64,000 nt of DNA from Bradyrhizobium sp. 170 (GTDB lineage: Bacteria; Pseudomonadota; Alphaproteobacteria; Rhizobiales; Xanthobacteraceae). Positions 7,982 through 16,516 of this stretch are shown here, in pieces. Position numbers and translations under genes: made by a program. Numbering within the stretch: the first letter of the stretch is position 1; every line of letters starts with the position of its first letter. The notes under the pieces are model-generated. The model had not been told where the DNA came from. It saw nothing but the letters and a program-made list of their open reading frames with translations, and did not search any database. The stretch is taken from the NCBI RefSeq assembly GCF_023101085.1, contig NZ_CP064703.1:6944001-7008000 (forward strand), given 5' to 3'.

Positions 7982-10957
7982 ATGAATGAAGTCCTACCTA
8001 TCGCGGCGGAGGGCGTAGCGCGTCCCCTGCTGAAAGATGCCGATCATCAAGCGCTGGTTGTCGAGTACAACGCCACGGCAGCGCCCTACCCGTCGGACAG
8101 GACGATCGTCGATCTCTTCCGCGACCAAGCGACGCGTAGTCCTGACGCTGAAGCGATCCGCTTCGGCGATGCAACACTGACGTACCAGCAGCTCAATGAA
8201 CGCTCCAACCAGATGGCCGCGCATCTGAGCTCGACCGGCGTAGGGCCGGGTCGGATTGCCGTTGTGTTCATGGAGCACTCCGTTGAAGTCGTCGTCGCGA
8301 TCTTAGGCGTCCTGAAGTCCGGCGCAGCCTATGTGCCGGTGGATGCGGCAACGCCGAAGGGGCGTCTCGCAACAATCCTGAAGGACATTGCCAACGGGAC
8401 CGACGAGCAGGCGCCGGTGGCGATCACTCAGGCGCGCCTGCAATCCGTCATTTCCCCGAACCTTGCCGACATTTTCGTGCTCGACGCCGATTTCGGGTCG
8501 ATTCTGAAACAGCCGGACTCGGACCGACCGTCCGCTGCCACTCCGGACGGCGCCGCCTATATCATCTTCACCTCCGGCTCGACCGGCACGCCCAAAGGGG
8601 TCGTGATCGAGCACCGGAACTTGGTGAACTACATTTGGTGGGCCGCTCGGATGTACAGTTCCGGCGAACGTCTCGCATGGCCCCTTTTCTCATCCCTCGC
8701 CTTCGACCTGACCGTCACGACGCTCTTCACGCCACTCATCACCGGCGGCCGCATCGTGGTCTATCTTGGTGATCCCGGAATCCAGAGCATGGTCGTGCTC
8801 AAGGTCATCGACGATAATGCCGTCGATATCATGAAGCTGACGCCGGCGCATCTCGCGATGATCCGCGACCGCAATCTTGAGACCACAAGGCTGCGTAAGT
8901 TCATCGTGGGGGGCGAGGACTTCAAGACCGAGTTGGCTCGCGATATCACGAAAGCCATCCCTCATCCCATCGAGATCTACAACGAGTACGGACCAACCGA
9001 GGCCACTGTGGGCTGCATGATTCACCGTTTCGACATCGACCGGGATCAATCCGCATCGGTGCCGATCGGCGTTCCGGCCGCCAATGCGGGCGTCTACGTC
9101 CTCAACAAGGCACATCAGCCCACCGCCCCCGGCGTCATCGGTGAGATGTTCATTGCCGGCGACGGTCTCGCGAGAGGCTATTTCAATCGCCCTGACCTGA
9201 CCGACGAACGTTTCCTCACGGCCACCGATCCCCGAGATGGATTTTCGAAGCTGCAGCTGTACAAGACGGGCGATCTCGCCCGCTGGAACTCGGAGGGACG
9301 CCTGGACTTTCTCGGCCGCGCCGATCATCAGGTGAAGGTTGGTGGCGCGCGTGTCGAGCTGGGCGAGATCGAAGCGCGGCTTCTGAGGCACCCGCACGTT
9401 CAGGAATGCGCAGTCGCTGCCATCGCCACCTCGGTGGCGAAGCCAGCGACACAACTGCGCTATTGCGAACGGTGCGGTGTCGCATCCGACCTGCCCGGCA
9501 CGACGTTCGATGCGGCAGGCGTCTGCAATCTATGCCGGGCCTTCGACACCTATGTCGACAAGGCGCAGACCTATTTCAAGACATCGGATGACCTCCAGGT
9601 TCTCATCGCGGAGATGCAGGCTAACCGGAAGGGACCTTACGATTGCATCGTGCTGTTGAGCGGCGGCAAAGACAGCAGTTTTATGCTGTGCAAGCTCGTC
9701 GCAATGGGGGTGAAGCCGCTCACCTTCACCCTCGACAATGGTTTCATTTCCGAAGGAGCCAAGGCCAATATCAGGCGGCTCGTAAAGTCCCTCGGCGTGG
9801 ATCACCACTGGGGAAGCACGCCGCATATGAACGAGATCTTCGTCGACAGCCTGAAACGGTTCGCGAACGTCTGCAACGGTTGCTTCAAAACGATCTACAC
9901 CCTGGCCACGAACGTCGCCCGCGAACGAGGGATCGGGTACATCGTGACGGGGTTGTCCCGCGGCCAATTCTTTGAGACGCGCCTGACTGAGGAGGTCTTC
10001 AAGCGGGACGACTACGATCCGGCCCGCTTGGACGCACTCATCGCCGAGGCGCGCAAGGAGTATCACCGCCGCGAGGATGCTGTTTCGCGCTATCTTAACG
10101 TGGATGCGTTCCGGAGCGACTCAGTATTCGAGGAAGTAAAGTTCATCGACTTCTACCGCTACTGGAGCGTCCCTCTGGAGGACATGCTCGACTTCCTGAA
10201 GACGCAGGCAGGATGGGACCGGCCTGCGGATACAGGACGCTCCACGAACTGCCTCATCAACGATGTCGGCATCTACGTTCATAAGAAGCAGCGGGGATAT
10301 CACAACTACGCTCTTCCCTACAGCTGGGATGTACGTCTTGGCCAGAAGACGCGCGACGAAGCCGTTGACGAACTCAACGACGAGCTGGACGTACCCCGCA
10401 TCAAGGAGATTATGGCCCAGATCGGCTATGTCGAACCGCCAGCGGCCGAAGACGGTATCGCACGACTTGTGGCCTACTATGTCTCGTCGAAACCCCTTAC
10501 CGTGGCCGACCTGCGCACCCACCTCGCCGAAGAACTCTTTGAGTCCATGATTCCGACGCACTATGTTCGCCTCGAACGGATGCCGCTCACGTCCAACGGC
10601 AAGATCGACCGCTCCGCGCTTCCCGAGCCGACGGCGGAAAACATCCAGCCTGCACAAGACTTCGTCGCCCCCTCGACGGAAACCGAGAAGACGCTGGCCG
10701 CGCTGTGGTGCGATCTCCTGAAGGTTGAGTCGATCGGCCGTCACGACAACTTTTTCGGCCTGGGCGGGCAGTCGCTCCTGGTGATGCGGGCGGTGTCGCG
10801 CATGCGGGAGACCTTCGGCGTCGACGTGCAGCTTCGCAACCTCTTCGAGCGCCCGACAGTGGCCGGACTGGCGGAAGTGATCGACGGAATGCTCTGGGTG
10901 GCCGATTCCAGAGCCCCTTCAGTCTCGGAAGGACCGAGAGAGGAAATCGAACTCTAG
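7982..10957 (+). CDS. Single-module NRPS: asparagine-type adenylation domain interrupted by a PP-loop domain, plus carrier
   Basis: A 991-residue protein. Residues 45-485 are an amino-acid adenylation domain (TSGSTGTPKG near 197; NEYGPTEATVG; YKTGDLARW; VKVGGARVELGEIE). Aligning cores 4-5 to GrsA by eye gives the specificity residues D-L-T-K-I-G-E-V-G-K, one change from the published asparagine code. Between A8 and A10 sits a foreign block (about 486-828) with two CxxC pairs (Cys495/498, 515/518), the PP-loop SGGKDS at 560-565 and CNGC at 631-634. It resembles N-acetyl-sugar amidotransferases of the WbpG/PseA/LegX type. A10 resumes with Lys874 (SNGKID) and the carrier has Ser931 (GLGGQSLL). 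There is no condensation domain. ATG 7982 has GGGAG upstream; TTG 7955 and ATG 7967 are alternatives. Confidence 0.92.
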   Translation: MNEVLPIAAEGVARPLLKDADHQALVVEYNATAAPYPSDRTIVDLFRDQATRSPDAEAIRFGDATLTYQQLNERSNQMAAHLSSTGVGPGRIAVVFMEHSVEVVVAILGVLKSGAAYVPVDAATPKGRLATILKDIANGTDEQAPVAITQARLQSVISPNLADIFVLDADFGSILKQPDSDRPSAATPDGAAYIIFTSGSTGTPKGVVIEHRNLVNYIWWAARMYSSGERLAWPLFSSLAFDLTVTTLFTPLITGGRIVVYLGDPGIQSMVVLKVIDDNAVDIMKLTPAHLAMIRDRNLETTRLRKFIVGGEDFKTELARDITKAIPHPIEIYNEYGPTEATVGCMIHRFDIDRDQSASVPIGVPAANAGVYVLNKAHQPTAPGVIGEMFIAGDGLARGYFNRPDLTDERFLTATDPRDGFSKLQLYKTGDLARWNSEGRLDFLGRADHQVKVGGARVELGEIEARLLRHPHVQECAVAAIATSVAKPATQLRYCERCGVASDLPGTTFDAAGVCNLCRAFDTYVDKAQTYFKTSDDLQVLIAEMQANRKGPYDCIVLLSGGKDSSFMLCKLVAMGVKPLTFTLDNGFISEGAKANIRRLVKSLGVDHHWGSTPHMNEIFVDSLKRFANVCNGCFKTIYTLATNVARERGIGYIVTGLSRGQFFETRLTEEVFKRDDYDPARLDALIAEARKEYHRREDAVSRYLNVDAFRSDSVFEEVKFIDFYRYWSVPLEDMLDFLKTQAGWDRPADTGRSTNCLINDVGIYVHKKQRGYHNYALPYSWDVRLGQKTRDEAVDELNDELDVPRIKEIMAQIGYVEPPAAEDGIARLVAYYVSSKPLTVADLRTHLAEELFESMIPTHYVRLERMPLTSNGKIDRSALPEPTAENIQPAQDFVAPSTETEKTLAALWCDLLKVESIGRHDNFFGLGGQSLLVMRAVSRMRETFGVDVQLRNLFERPTVAGLAEVIDGMLWVADSRAPSVSEGPREEIEL

Positions 10958-11039
10958 CTTACCTGAAGGCCTCCGAACGGCCTTGGGGTACCAATCCGGA
11001 CGAAAGCTTTTGCGTTGGACTGCATAGCAGAGCGGATGA

Positions 11040-12212
11040 ATGATGGACAAAGCTTGGGTACCGGCGCGAGGACCGGGGCTGCCTTGGGCGGCGGGGGAGT
11101 ATGAGCTCTTACGCGACCAGGTGCGCCGGTTCGTCGAGGAAGAGATCAAGCCCCGTGCGGACCGCTGGGAGGAAGACGGGTTCATTCCCCGTCCGATCCT
11201 ACGCCGCATGGGCGAACTCGGCTTCTTCGGCATCCGCTACCCGGCCGAGTACGGTGGTGCCGAGATGGACGCGACCGCATCCACGATCTTCGCCGAGGAG
11301 CTCGGGCGCTCGACCTATGGCGGCGTCGCCATCGCGACGCTGGTCCATACCGACATGGCTTCCGTGCATGTCTTTCACGACGGGACCAAAGCCCAGCGGG
11401 CCCGCTGGATGCCGGGCATTATCAGCGGCGAGGTGATCACCGCGATCGCCATCACGGAGCCGGATGCAGGCTCGGACGTGAAGGCCATTTGCACGCGCGC
11501 CCGCCGAGAGGGCGACTCTTACGTCCTCGACGGCACGAAGCTCTATATCACGAACGGCGTCCACGCGGATCTCTACTGCGTCGCCGCCAAGACCGATCCC
11601 TCGGCAGGAAGCCACGGGATCACGATGTTCCTCGTCGAGAAGGGTACGCCAGGCTTCAGCGTCGCCCGCGAGCTGGACAAGCACGGCTGGCGCTCCTCCG
11701 ATACCGCGGAGCTCGTCTTCGACGGTTGCCGTATCCCCGCCGAGAACGTGCTCGGCGCTGAGGGACTGGGCTTCTACTCTATCATGCGCAACTTCCAGAA
11801 CGAGCGCCTTGTCCTCGCCGGCATGGCGATAGGGGCGGCCGAGGCGGCGATCGATATGACCCTTGCCTGGGTGAAAGCTCGCCGCGCATTCGGGGGCGTC
11901 CTATGGGACATGCAGGCGATCCGTGAACGTCTCGCGATGCTCTCTGCAAAGGTAGAGGCAGGCCGCCAGTTTCTCTATGCCACCGCCTGGCGCATGGCGG
12001 CGGACGAAGATTGCCTGCGCGAGGTCTCGATGGTGAAGGCCATCTGCGGCGAACTCGTCAACGAGGTTATGTATACGTGCGTGCAGTTCCATGGCGCCAT
12101 GGGCTTGATGCGCGAGAGCCCGATCGAGCGCATGGCGCGTGACGCCCGCGTCCTATCCATCGGCGGCGGCGCGACGGAGGTGATGCTGGAGGTGGTCGCG
12201 TCGATGTCGTGA
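11040..12212 (+). CDS. Acyl-CoA-dehydrogenase-like flavoenzyme
   Basis: A 390-residue protein of normal acyl-CoA dehydrogenase length, with FAD-binding signatures AITEPDAGSD and DGTKLYITNG, and the C-terminal QFHGAMGLMRESPIERMARD. The usual base in the YEGT motif is absent (IGGGATEVM). A Glu at 255 in NFQNERLVLAG matches the alternative base position of isovaleryl- and long-chain-type enzymes, so activity is plausible. In thiotemplate clusters such enzymes desaturate carrier-bound acyl or aminoacyl groups. Here it lies 82 nt after the A-carrier protein on the same strand, so a carrier-bound asparagine derivative is a reasonable substrate (inference). ATG codons lie at 11040 and 11043. Confidence 0.88.
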   Translation: MMDKAWVPARGPGLPWAAGEYELLRDQVRRFVEEEIKPRADRWEEDGFIPRPILRRMGELGFFGIRYPAEYGGAEMDATASTIFAEELGRSTYGGVAIATLVHTDMASVHVFHDGTKAQRARWMPGIISGEVITAIAITEPDAGSDVKAICTRARREGDSYVLDGTKLYITNGVHADLYCVAAKTDPSAGSHGITMFLVEKGTPGFSVARELDKHGWRSSDTAELVFDGCRIPAENVLGAEGLGFYSIMRNFQNERLVLAGMAIGAAEAAIDMTLAWVKARRAFGGVLWDMQAIRERLAMLSAKVEAGRQFLYATAWRMAADEDCLREVSMVKAICGELVNEVMYTCVQFHGAMGLMRESPIERMARDARVLSIGGGATEVMLEVVASMS

Positions 12213-12560
12213 GCCTAATGCAGCAGTAAGGACATCGCTCTGGCGTTGATTGTAAGAGGCTCCGTGAAGGGCTCTTCGCAGGCGGATAGGGTTGGCTGAG
12301 AAGGGCCTTCGGCTGTTCGTTTCCCCCCGCTGCCTGGAGACTGAGTTTGGATTGTAGAAGCATCGGAACTGCCCCTATCACGACGGCAGCCGGCCACAAT
12401 TTAGGGCGCGCGCCATATGCCGCGTCGGCGCCGCGACCGACCCGGACGCTGTGTGGAGTCCGCGGTCCGCTTGAAAGAGGATTTCATTCGTTCAACGTGG
12501 TCGCGCCGGTGTAGCCCGTCCGCTCGGCGGGGCCTTCGAATTGCCGGGGTTACCAACTGA
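12213..12560. other. Intergenic region between convergent genes
   Basis: About 350 nt between the 3' ends of the dehydrogenase and asparagine synthetase genes. No coding signal and no strong terminator hairpin with a T-run could be identified by eye. Confidence 0.4.
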
Positions 12561-14228
12561 TCAAACGTTATCAATGGCCTGAATGTGTATACCTTTCACT
12601 GCCCTTCCAGATGGGTCATCCATGCTCGCAAATTGTTGAGACCAGAGAAACGCGGTCGGCGTGGAGCACGCGATCGAGGGACCGATGGGGACAGTCAGGC
12701 AGGCTGTCGGATTCTTGAAAATGCCATCAAAGATGGTCCTGTAGAAGTATCCTTCTTTGGAAGTCGGCGTTTGCTGCGGAAAGCGCTTGCTAGCCTCTGC
12801 GAGCATCTGATCCGAGACTTTATTCTCGGCATGATGCCTCAAGCCCTCAATCCAGCTGTACCCCACTCCGTCGGAAAACTGCTCCTTTTGACGCCACAAG
12901 ATCTCCTGCGGCAACAGATCGCTAAATGCTTCCCGCAATATGCCCTTCTCGATTTTCGCGCCAGGGCACATTTTCTCGGCGGGGTTTATCGACATCGCGT
13001 AATCTAAGAACTCCTTGTCCAGGAAGGGCACACGGGCTTCGACTCCCCACGCAGCTGTTGCCTTGTTCGCACGACAGCAATCATACCTGCTGAGTGCAAA
13101 GAGCTTTCGGACAGTCTCCTCGTGGAATTCTTCTGCTGATGGTGCCATGTGGAAGTAGAGATAGCCGCCAAATACTTCGTCAGCGCCTTCTCCGGACAAC
13201 ACCATTTTGATGCCCATTGCTTTTATTTTACGCGCCATGAGGTACATCGGCGTGCCGGCACGAATGGTGGTGACATCAAAGGTCTCCAGGTGCCGGATCA
13301 CATCTGGCAATGCGTCCAATCCTTCCTGTACAGTGAAAACAACCTCATGATGGACCGTGCCGATGTGAGCCGCCGCGTTTCGCGCATACTTCATGTCAGG
13401 TGAGTTTTCCAGGCCGACGGAGAACGAGTGTAGTCTTGGCCACCATGCTTCTTCGGTCTCTCCAGACTCGATCCGCCTGAAGCGGTGGCGTGCCGCGAGC
13501 GCCGCGATGAGGGAAGAGTCGAGCCCACCAGAAATAAGTACCCCGTAAGGCACATCGCACATCATTTGCTGCTTGACCGCAGCTTCGAGCGAAGTTCGGA
13601 GCTCGTGCAAGGACACCTTCTTGGTTGGGAGTGTATGCGCCCACTGTGGATCATACCACCTGACGAACTGTCCGTCTTTGCCGCTGTAGTAATGTCCCGG
13701 CGGAAATTCCTCGATCGTCTCGCATACGAGATCGAGAGCTTTCATTTCGCTCGCGACGTAAGTTGCGCCGTCGCCGCCCCATCCGATGTAAAGTGGAACT
13801 ATGCCGATGTGGTCTCGGGCGACGAAGAAATCGCCACTGCGTTCGTCGAAGAGGGCAAATGCAAAAATGCCACTCAGCATATTGCATAAAGCTGATCCGT
13901 ACTCGTCGTAGAGATACAAGATAATTTCGCAGTCTGATTTCGTTCTCCAGACGTGCGGCAGCTTCAGTGTGTCGCGCAAAGCGACATGATTGTAGATCTC
14001 TCCGTTCACAGCCAAAGCCCGACCCGCGGTAACGTCGAGAAGGGGTTGGGCGCCGTGCTCCACGTCGACAATGGAAAGGCGTTCGTGCGCCAGTATTGCG
14101 CACTCGCTGGAGTAAATGCCGCTCCAGTCTGGCCCGCGGTGTCTGACTGTCTTTGCCATCTCGAGAGCCCGGCTGCGTGCCGACTCAAGCGGTTCGGTAA
14201 ATCCGAAGATGCCAACGAAGCCGCACAA
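12561..14228 (-). CDS. asnB: Asparagine synthetase (glutamine-hydrolysing)
   Basis: A 555-residue protein, the length of classical AsnB. The N-terminal glutaminase has the catalytic Cys2 (MCGFVGIFG), RHRGPDWSG, HERLSIVDVEHGAQPL and VNGEIYNH. The synthetase half has the PP-loop LISGGLDSSLIAA and SGEGADEVFGGYLYF. It makes Asn from Asp, Gln and ATP. It is convergent with the NRPS cluster, whose adenylation domain is predicted here to use asparagine. It could therefore feed that pathway, or amidate a pathway intermediate. Two longer AsnB-like genes at 31747 and 40671 belong to the EPS section. Confidence 0.93.
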   Translation of the reverse strand: MCGFVGIFGFTEPLESARSRALEMAKTVRHRGPDWSGIYSSECAILAHERLSIVDVEHGAQPLLDVTAGRALAVNGEIYNHVALRDTLKLPHVWRTKSDCEIILYLYDEYGSALCNMLSGIFAFALFDERSGDFFVARDHIGIVPLYIGWGGDGATYVASEMKALDLVCETIEEFPPGHYYSGKDGQFVRWYDPQWAHTLPTKKVSLHELRTSLEAAVKQQMMCDVPYGVLISGGLDSSLIAALAARHRFRRIESGETEEAWWPRLHSFSVGLENSPDMKYARNAAAHIGTVHHEVVFTVQEGLDALPDVIRHLETFDVTTIRAGTPMYLMARKIKAMGIKMVLSGEGADEVFGGYLYFHMAPSAEEFHEETVRKLFALSRYDCCRANKATAAWGVEARVPFLDKEFLDYAMSINPAEKMCPGAKIEKGILREAFSDLLPQEILWRQKEQFSDGVGYSWIEGLRHHAENKVSDQMLAEASKRFPQQTPTSKEGYFYRTIFDGIFKNPTACLTVPIGPSIACSTPTAFLWSQQFASMDDPSGRAVKGIHIQAIDNV

Positions 14229-14454
14229 GGTGGTTAACCCTTCCTATGAGTTATGAGTTCGGATCGTAGCCTAATGCTGGCTGATACCTCGCGATGATCA
14301 GCGTGGGCGAATCAGCAGATCTCGCCGTTGCCGGTGGCACAGGAGCGCGCAGGACGTGGAAGTAGAATGGTGGTTGCGACCACTATAGGCGGCACGTACG
14401 TTGTGGCAATTTCCCTTTTTTGACTACCTCAAGTGAGGGATCGACAAACGTTCA

Positions 14455-14616
14455 TGGTTGAAGATCAATGGCCAGTTGGTGTTCGATCATACGGGCACCA
14501 CGATTGGGCAAAACGCGGCACCTATCAATCGCCTGTTCACCTCAGGCGCCTATGCGAATTATCCGGTGCAAATACATATCGATGACTTTGAGATTTGGGA
14601 TAAGGTTCCGTACTAA
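14455..14616 (+). pseudogene. C-terminal fragment of a polysaccharide-lyase/lectin-like protein
   Basis: An open stretch of 53 codons ending in TAA has strongly protein-like composition: WLKINGQLVFDHTG followed by LFTSGAYANYPVQIHIDDFEIW. The WLKxNGQLVxDHTG strand and the final DDFEIW strand resemble the end of heparin-lyase-I-like beta-sandwich proteins, as in the complete proteins at 19333-21276 and 23683-24795. A stop lies just upstream in frame and no start is present, so this looks like a 3' remnant. Confidence 0.45.
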
Positions 14617-15082
14617 TAGAGATTCCAAATAGGGTAGCCCACGCATGTGGGGCTCGCCTCATGCATGCTCCGGTATGCTGCATCCGTGCTCGCCCGAGTC
14701 GTTGTCGACATCGGAACTCCGGTGGCGAGGGTACACTCCGAGACAGGTGCAGCTCGGCAATTCGGGCTACCGTTCGCGCAGGACGTCGCGTTCGTATCTG
14801 GCGAGCGGGAGAACAGATCGCCGATGAAGCGGCGTCGCTTTTCCTGCCAACTTTGTTGTTCAAGTCCAACGCCGCTCGCCAGTTGGCTGGCGTGCGTCAC
14901 AGAGCAAACCGGATCAGGCGTGCCGATCCCACAATACGGCTTGTGGTCCGGCATGATCTCGATCGTAAGTCCACTATGGCAGTATCTGGCACGGCCGTGG
15001 TGGATTAACGCATGCCGAGCGCACCAGCTCACTCGTCATGGCCCGGTTTCCCGCAATCCTCATCGATTGTGCTCCGCTTCGT
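14617..15082. other. Interval without recognised genes
   Basis: Overlapping short open frames on both strands show no family features. This is the region downstream of the HlyD-like gene. Confidence 0.4.
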
Positions 15083-16516
15083 CTACCGCTCCCGCAAGGA
15101 CTCCTGCTTGTATCTTGCCAGCGGAGAGAGGAGATAGCTGATGATGGTTCGCGAGCCGGTCTTGATTTCGACCGTCACGGCCATTCCAGGCCCAAGCTTG
15201 ACGAGTTTCTCATCTACCTGCATGGCCGCGCGGTCGAGCGAGATGCGAGCGGCATACTCCAGTTCCTGACCTTTCGGCTCGCTGCTGTTCGTCGCCGCGC
15301 CCATGGCCCGATCATTCGAAGTGCCCTGTTGCCTGTCGCGGGTGATCGCGTCAGACGAAACGCTGAGCACGTCGCCATGAAGAAGCCCATAGCGCGTGAA
15401 GTTAAATGTATCGATCTTGATCTCCGCTTTTTGTCCCGGATGCACGAAGCCGATGTCGCGGTTGGAAAGCATGGCCTCGATCTCGAGCTGGCTCTCGCTC
15501 GGAACCAGCACGGCGAGTGCCTGAGCAGGCGTCACCACGCCTCCCACGGTATGAATGGCGAGCTGTTGCACGACGCCGTCGACAGGCGCGACCAAACGCT
15601 GGAGTTTCGTGCGCCGTTCTGCCTTGATCACCTCCTGCGCAGCGCTCGCGGTTTTCTGCTCGGCTTTCGCGAGTGCGTCATAGGTCGAGCGCCGGTACTC
15701 CGCGGCGGTCCTTTCCCTCGTTTCCTTCAGCAACGCTGTGGCTGCATCGGCTTCGCGCAGCCGGCTCTGCTGCAGGAGGAGGTCCTGCTGAAGGCCGACC
15801 AGCTCCTGGTATTCGGAGAGATAGACGACCTTCGAAGCCAGTGCCTTGTCGACCAGGTTCTTGCGGATATCCACGCGTTCCTGCAGCACCGGTATCGTCG
15901 CCTGCAGCTTCGCGACGCTCGCCGAAGTGGTCGCTCGCTCCGCTTCTTTCTGGCCCTGCTGGCGTTCGATCTCGGCGAGCTTGGCATTCTGTTCGGCGCG
16001 CTGGCTGATCAGGAACTGACGATGCATCTCGACCTCCGCGGCGCTTGCGCTCTGCGGCGGCCGGAAGGCGGCAAGCGGATCCTCTGCGAGCCCGGCGCGC
16101 AGCCGGGCGACTTCGAGTTCGGCCGCGAGGAAATCGCTCTTCTGGCGTTCGTTGTCGGCTTCCGTCATCGTCGGATCGAGTTCGATAAGAACGTCGCCAG
16201 CCTTTACGGTCTGCCCGTCGCGGACGTGGATGGCGCGGACGACGCCCGTCTCGAACGGCTGGATCAGCTTGGTGCGCCCGCCGGGCACGATCTTGCCGGT
16301 CGCGGAGGCGACGATATCGACGCTGCCGAATGTCGCCCACAGTAGCGCGAAGCAGAAGACCACGATGATGCTGGCGCCGATCGCGCGTCCGATCGGCGAC
16401 GGCGGCGTTTCAGTGATCTCGAGCGCCGCCGGCAGGAACGCGATTTCGTGCTCGCGGCGGCGAGCCGGGGCGGGAGGTTTCGGAAACGGGACGATGTTTC
16501 GGCTAGCGGACGTCAT
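15083..16516 (-). CDS. Type I secretion periplasmic adaptor, HlyD family
   Basis: A 477-residue membrane fusion protein. A short cytoplasmic N-terminus is followed by one membrane helix (IGASIIVVFCFALLWATFG, about 43-63). Then comes the first half of the lipoyl domain (VIELDP), a long coiled-coil hairpin with SEYQELVGLQQDLLLQQSRL, and the second lipoyl half VAPVDGVVQQLAIHTVGGVV. The C-terminal beta-barrel contains RYGLLHGDVLSVSSDA and GMAVTVEIKTGSRTI. It overlaps the ABC transporter gene by 14 nt and would bridge that transporter to a TolC-like outer membrane channel, which is not in the window. A decayed relative lies at 26134-26865. Confidence 0.93.
   Translation of the reverse strand: MTSASRNIVPFPKPPAPARRREHEIAFLPAALEITETPPSPIGRAIGASIIVVFCFALLWATFGSVDIVASATGKIVPGGRTKLIQPFETGVVRAIHVRDGQTVKAGDVLIELDPTMTEADNERQKSDFLAAELEVARLRAGLAEDPLAAFRPPQSASAAEVEMHRQFLISQRAEQNAKLAEIERQQGQKEAERATTSASVAKLQATIPVLQERVDIRKNLVDKALASKVVYLSEYQELVGLQQDLLLQQSRLREADAATALLKETRERTAAEYRRSTYDALAKAEQKTASAAQEVIKAERRTKLQRLVAPVDGVVQQLAIHTVGGVVTPAQALAVLVPSESQLEIEAMLSNRDIGFVHPGQKAEIKIDTFNFTRYGLLHGDVLSVSSDAITRDRQQGTSNDRAMGAATNSSEPKGQELEYAARISLDRAAMQVDEKLVKLGPGMAVTVEIKTGSRTIISYLLSPLARYKQESLRER

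Noticed and set aside
15038..16345. 435-codon plus-strand frame opposite the HlyD-like gene
   Set aside because: It is antisense to a well-supported adaptor gene; high GC generates such mirror frames.
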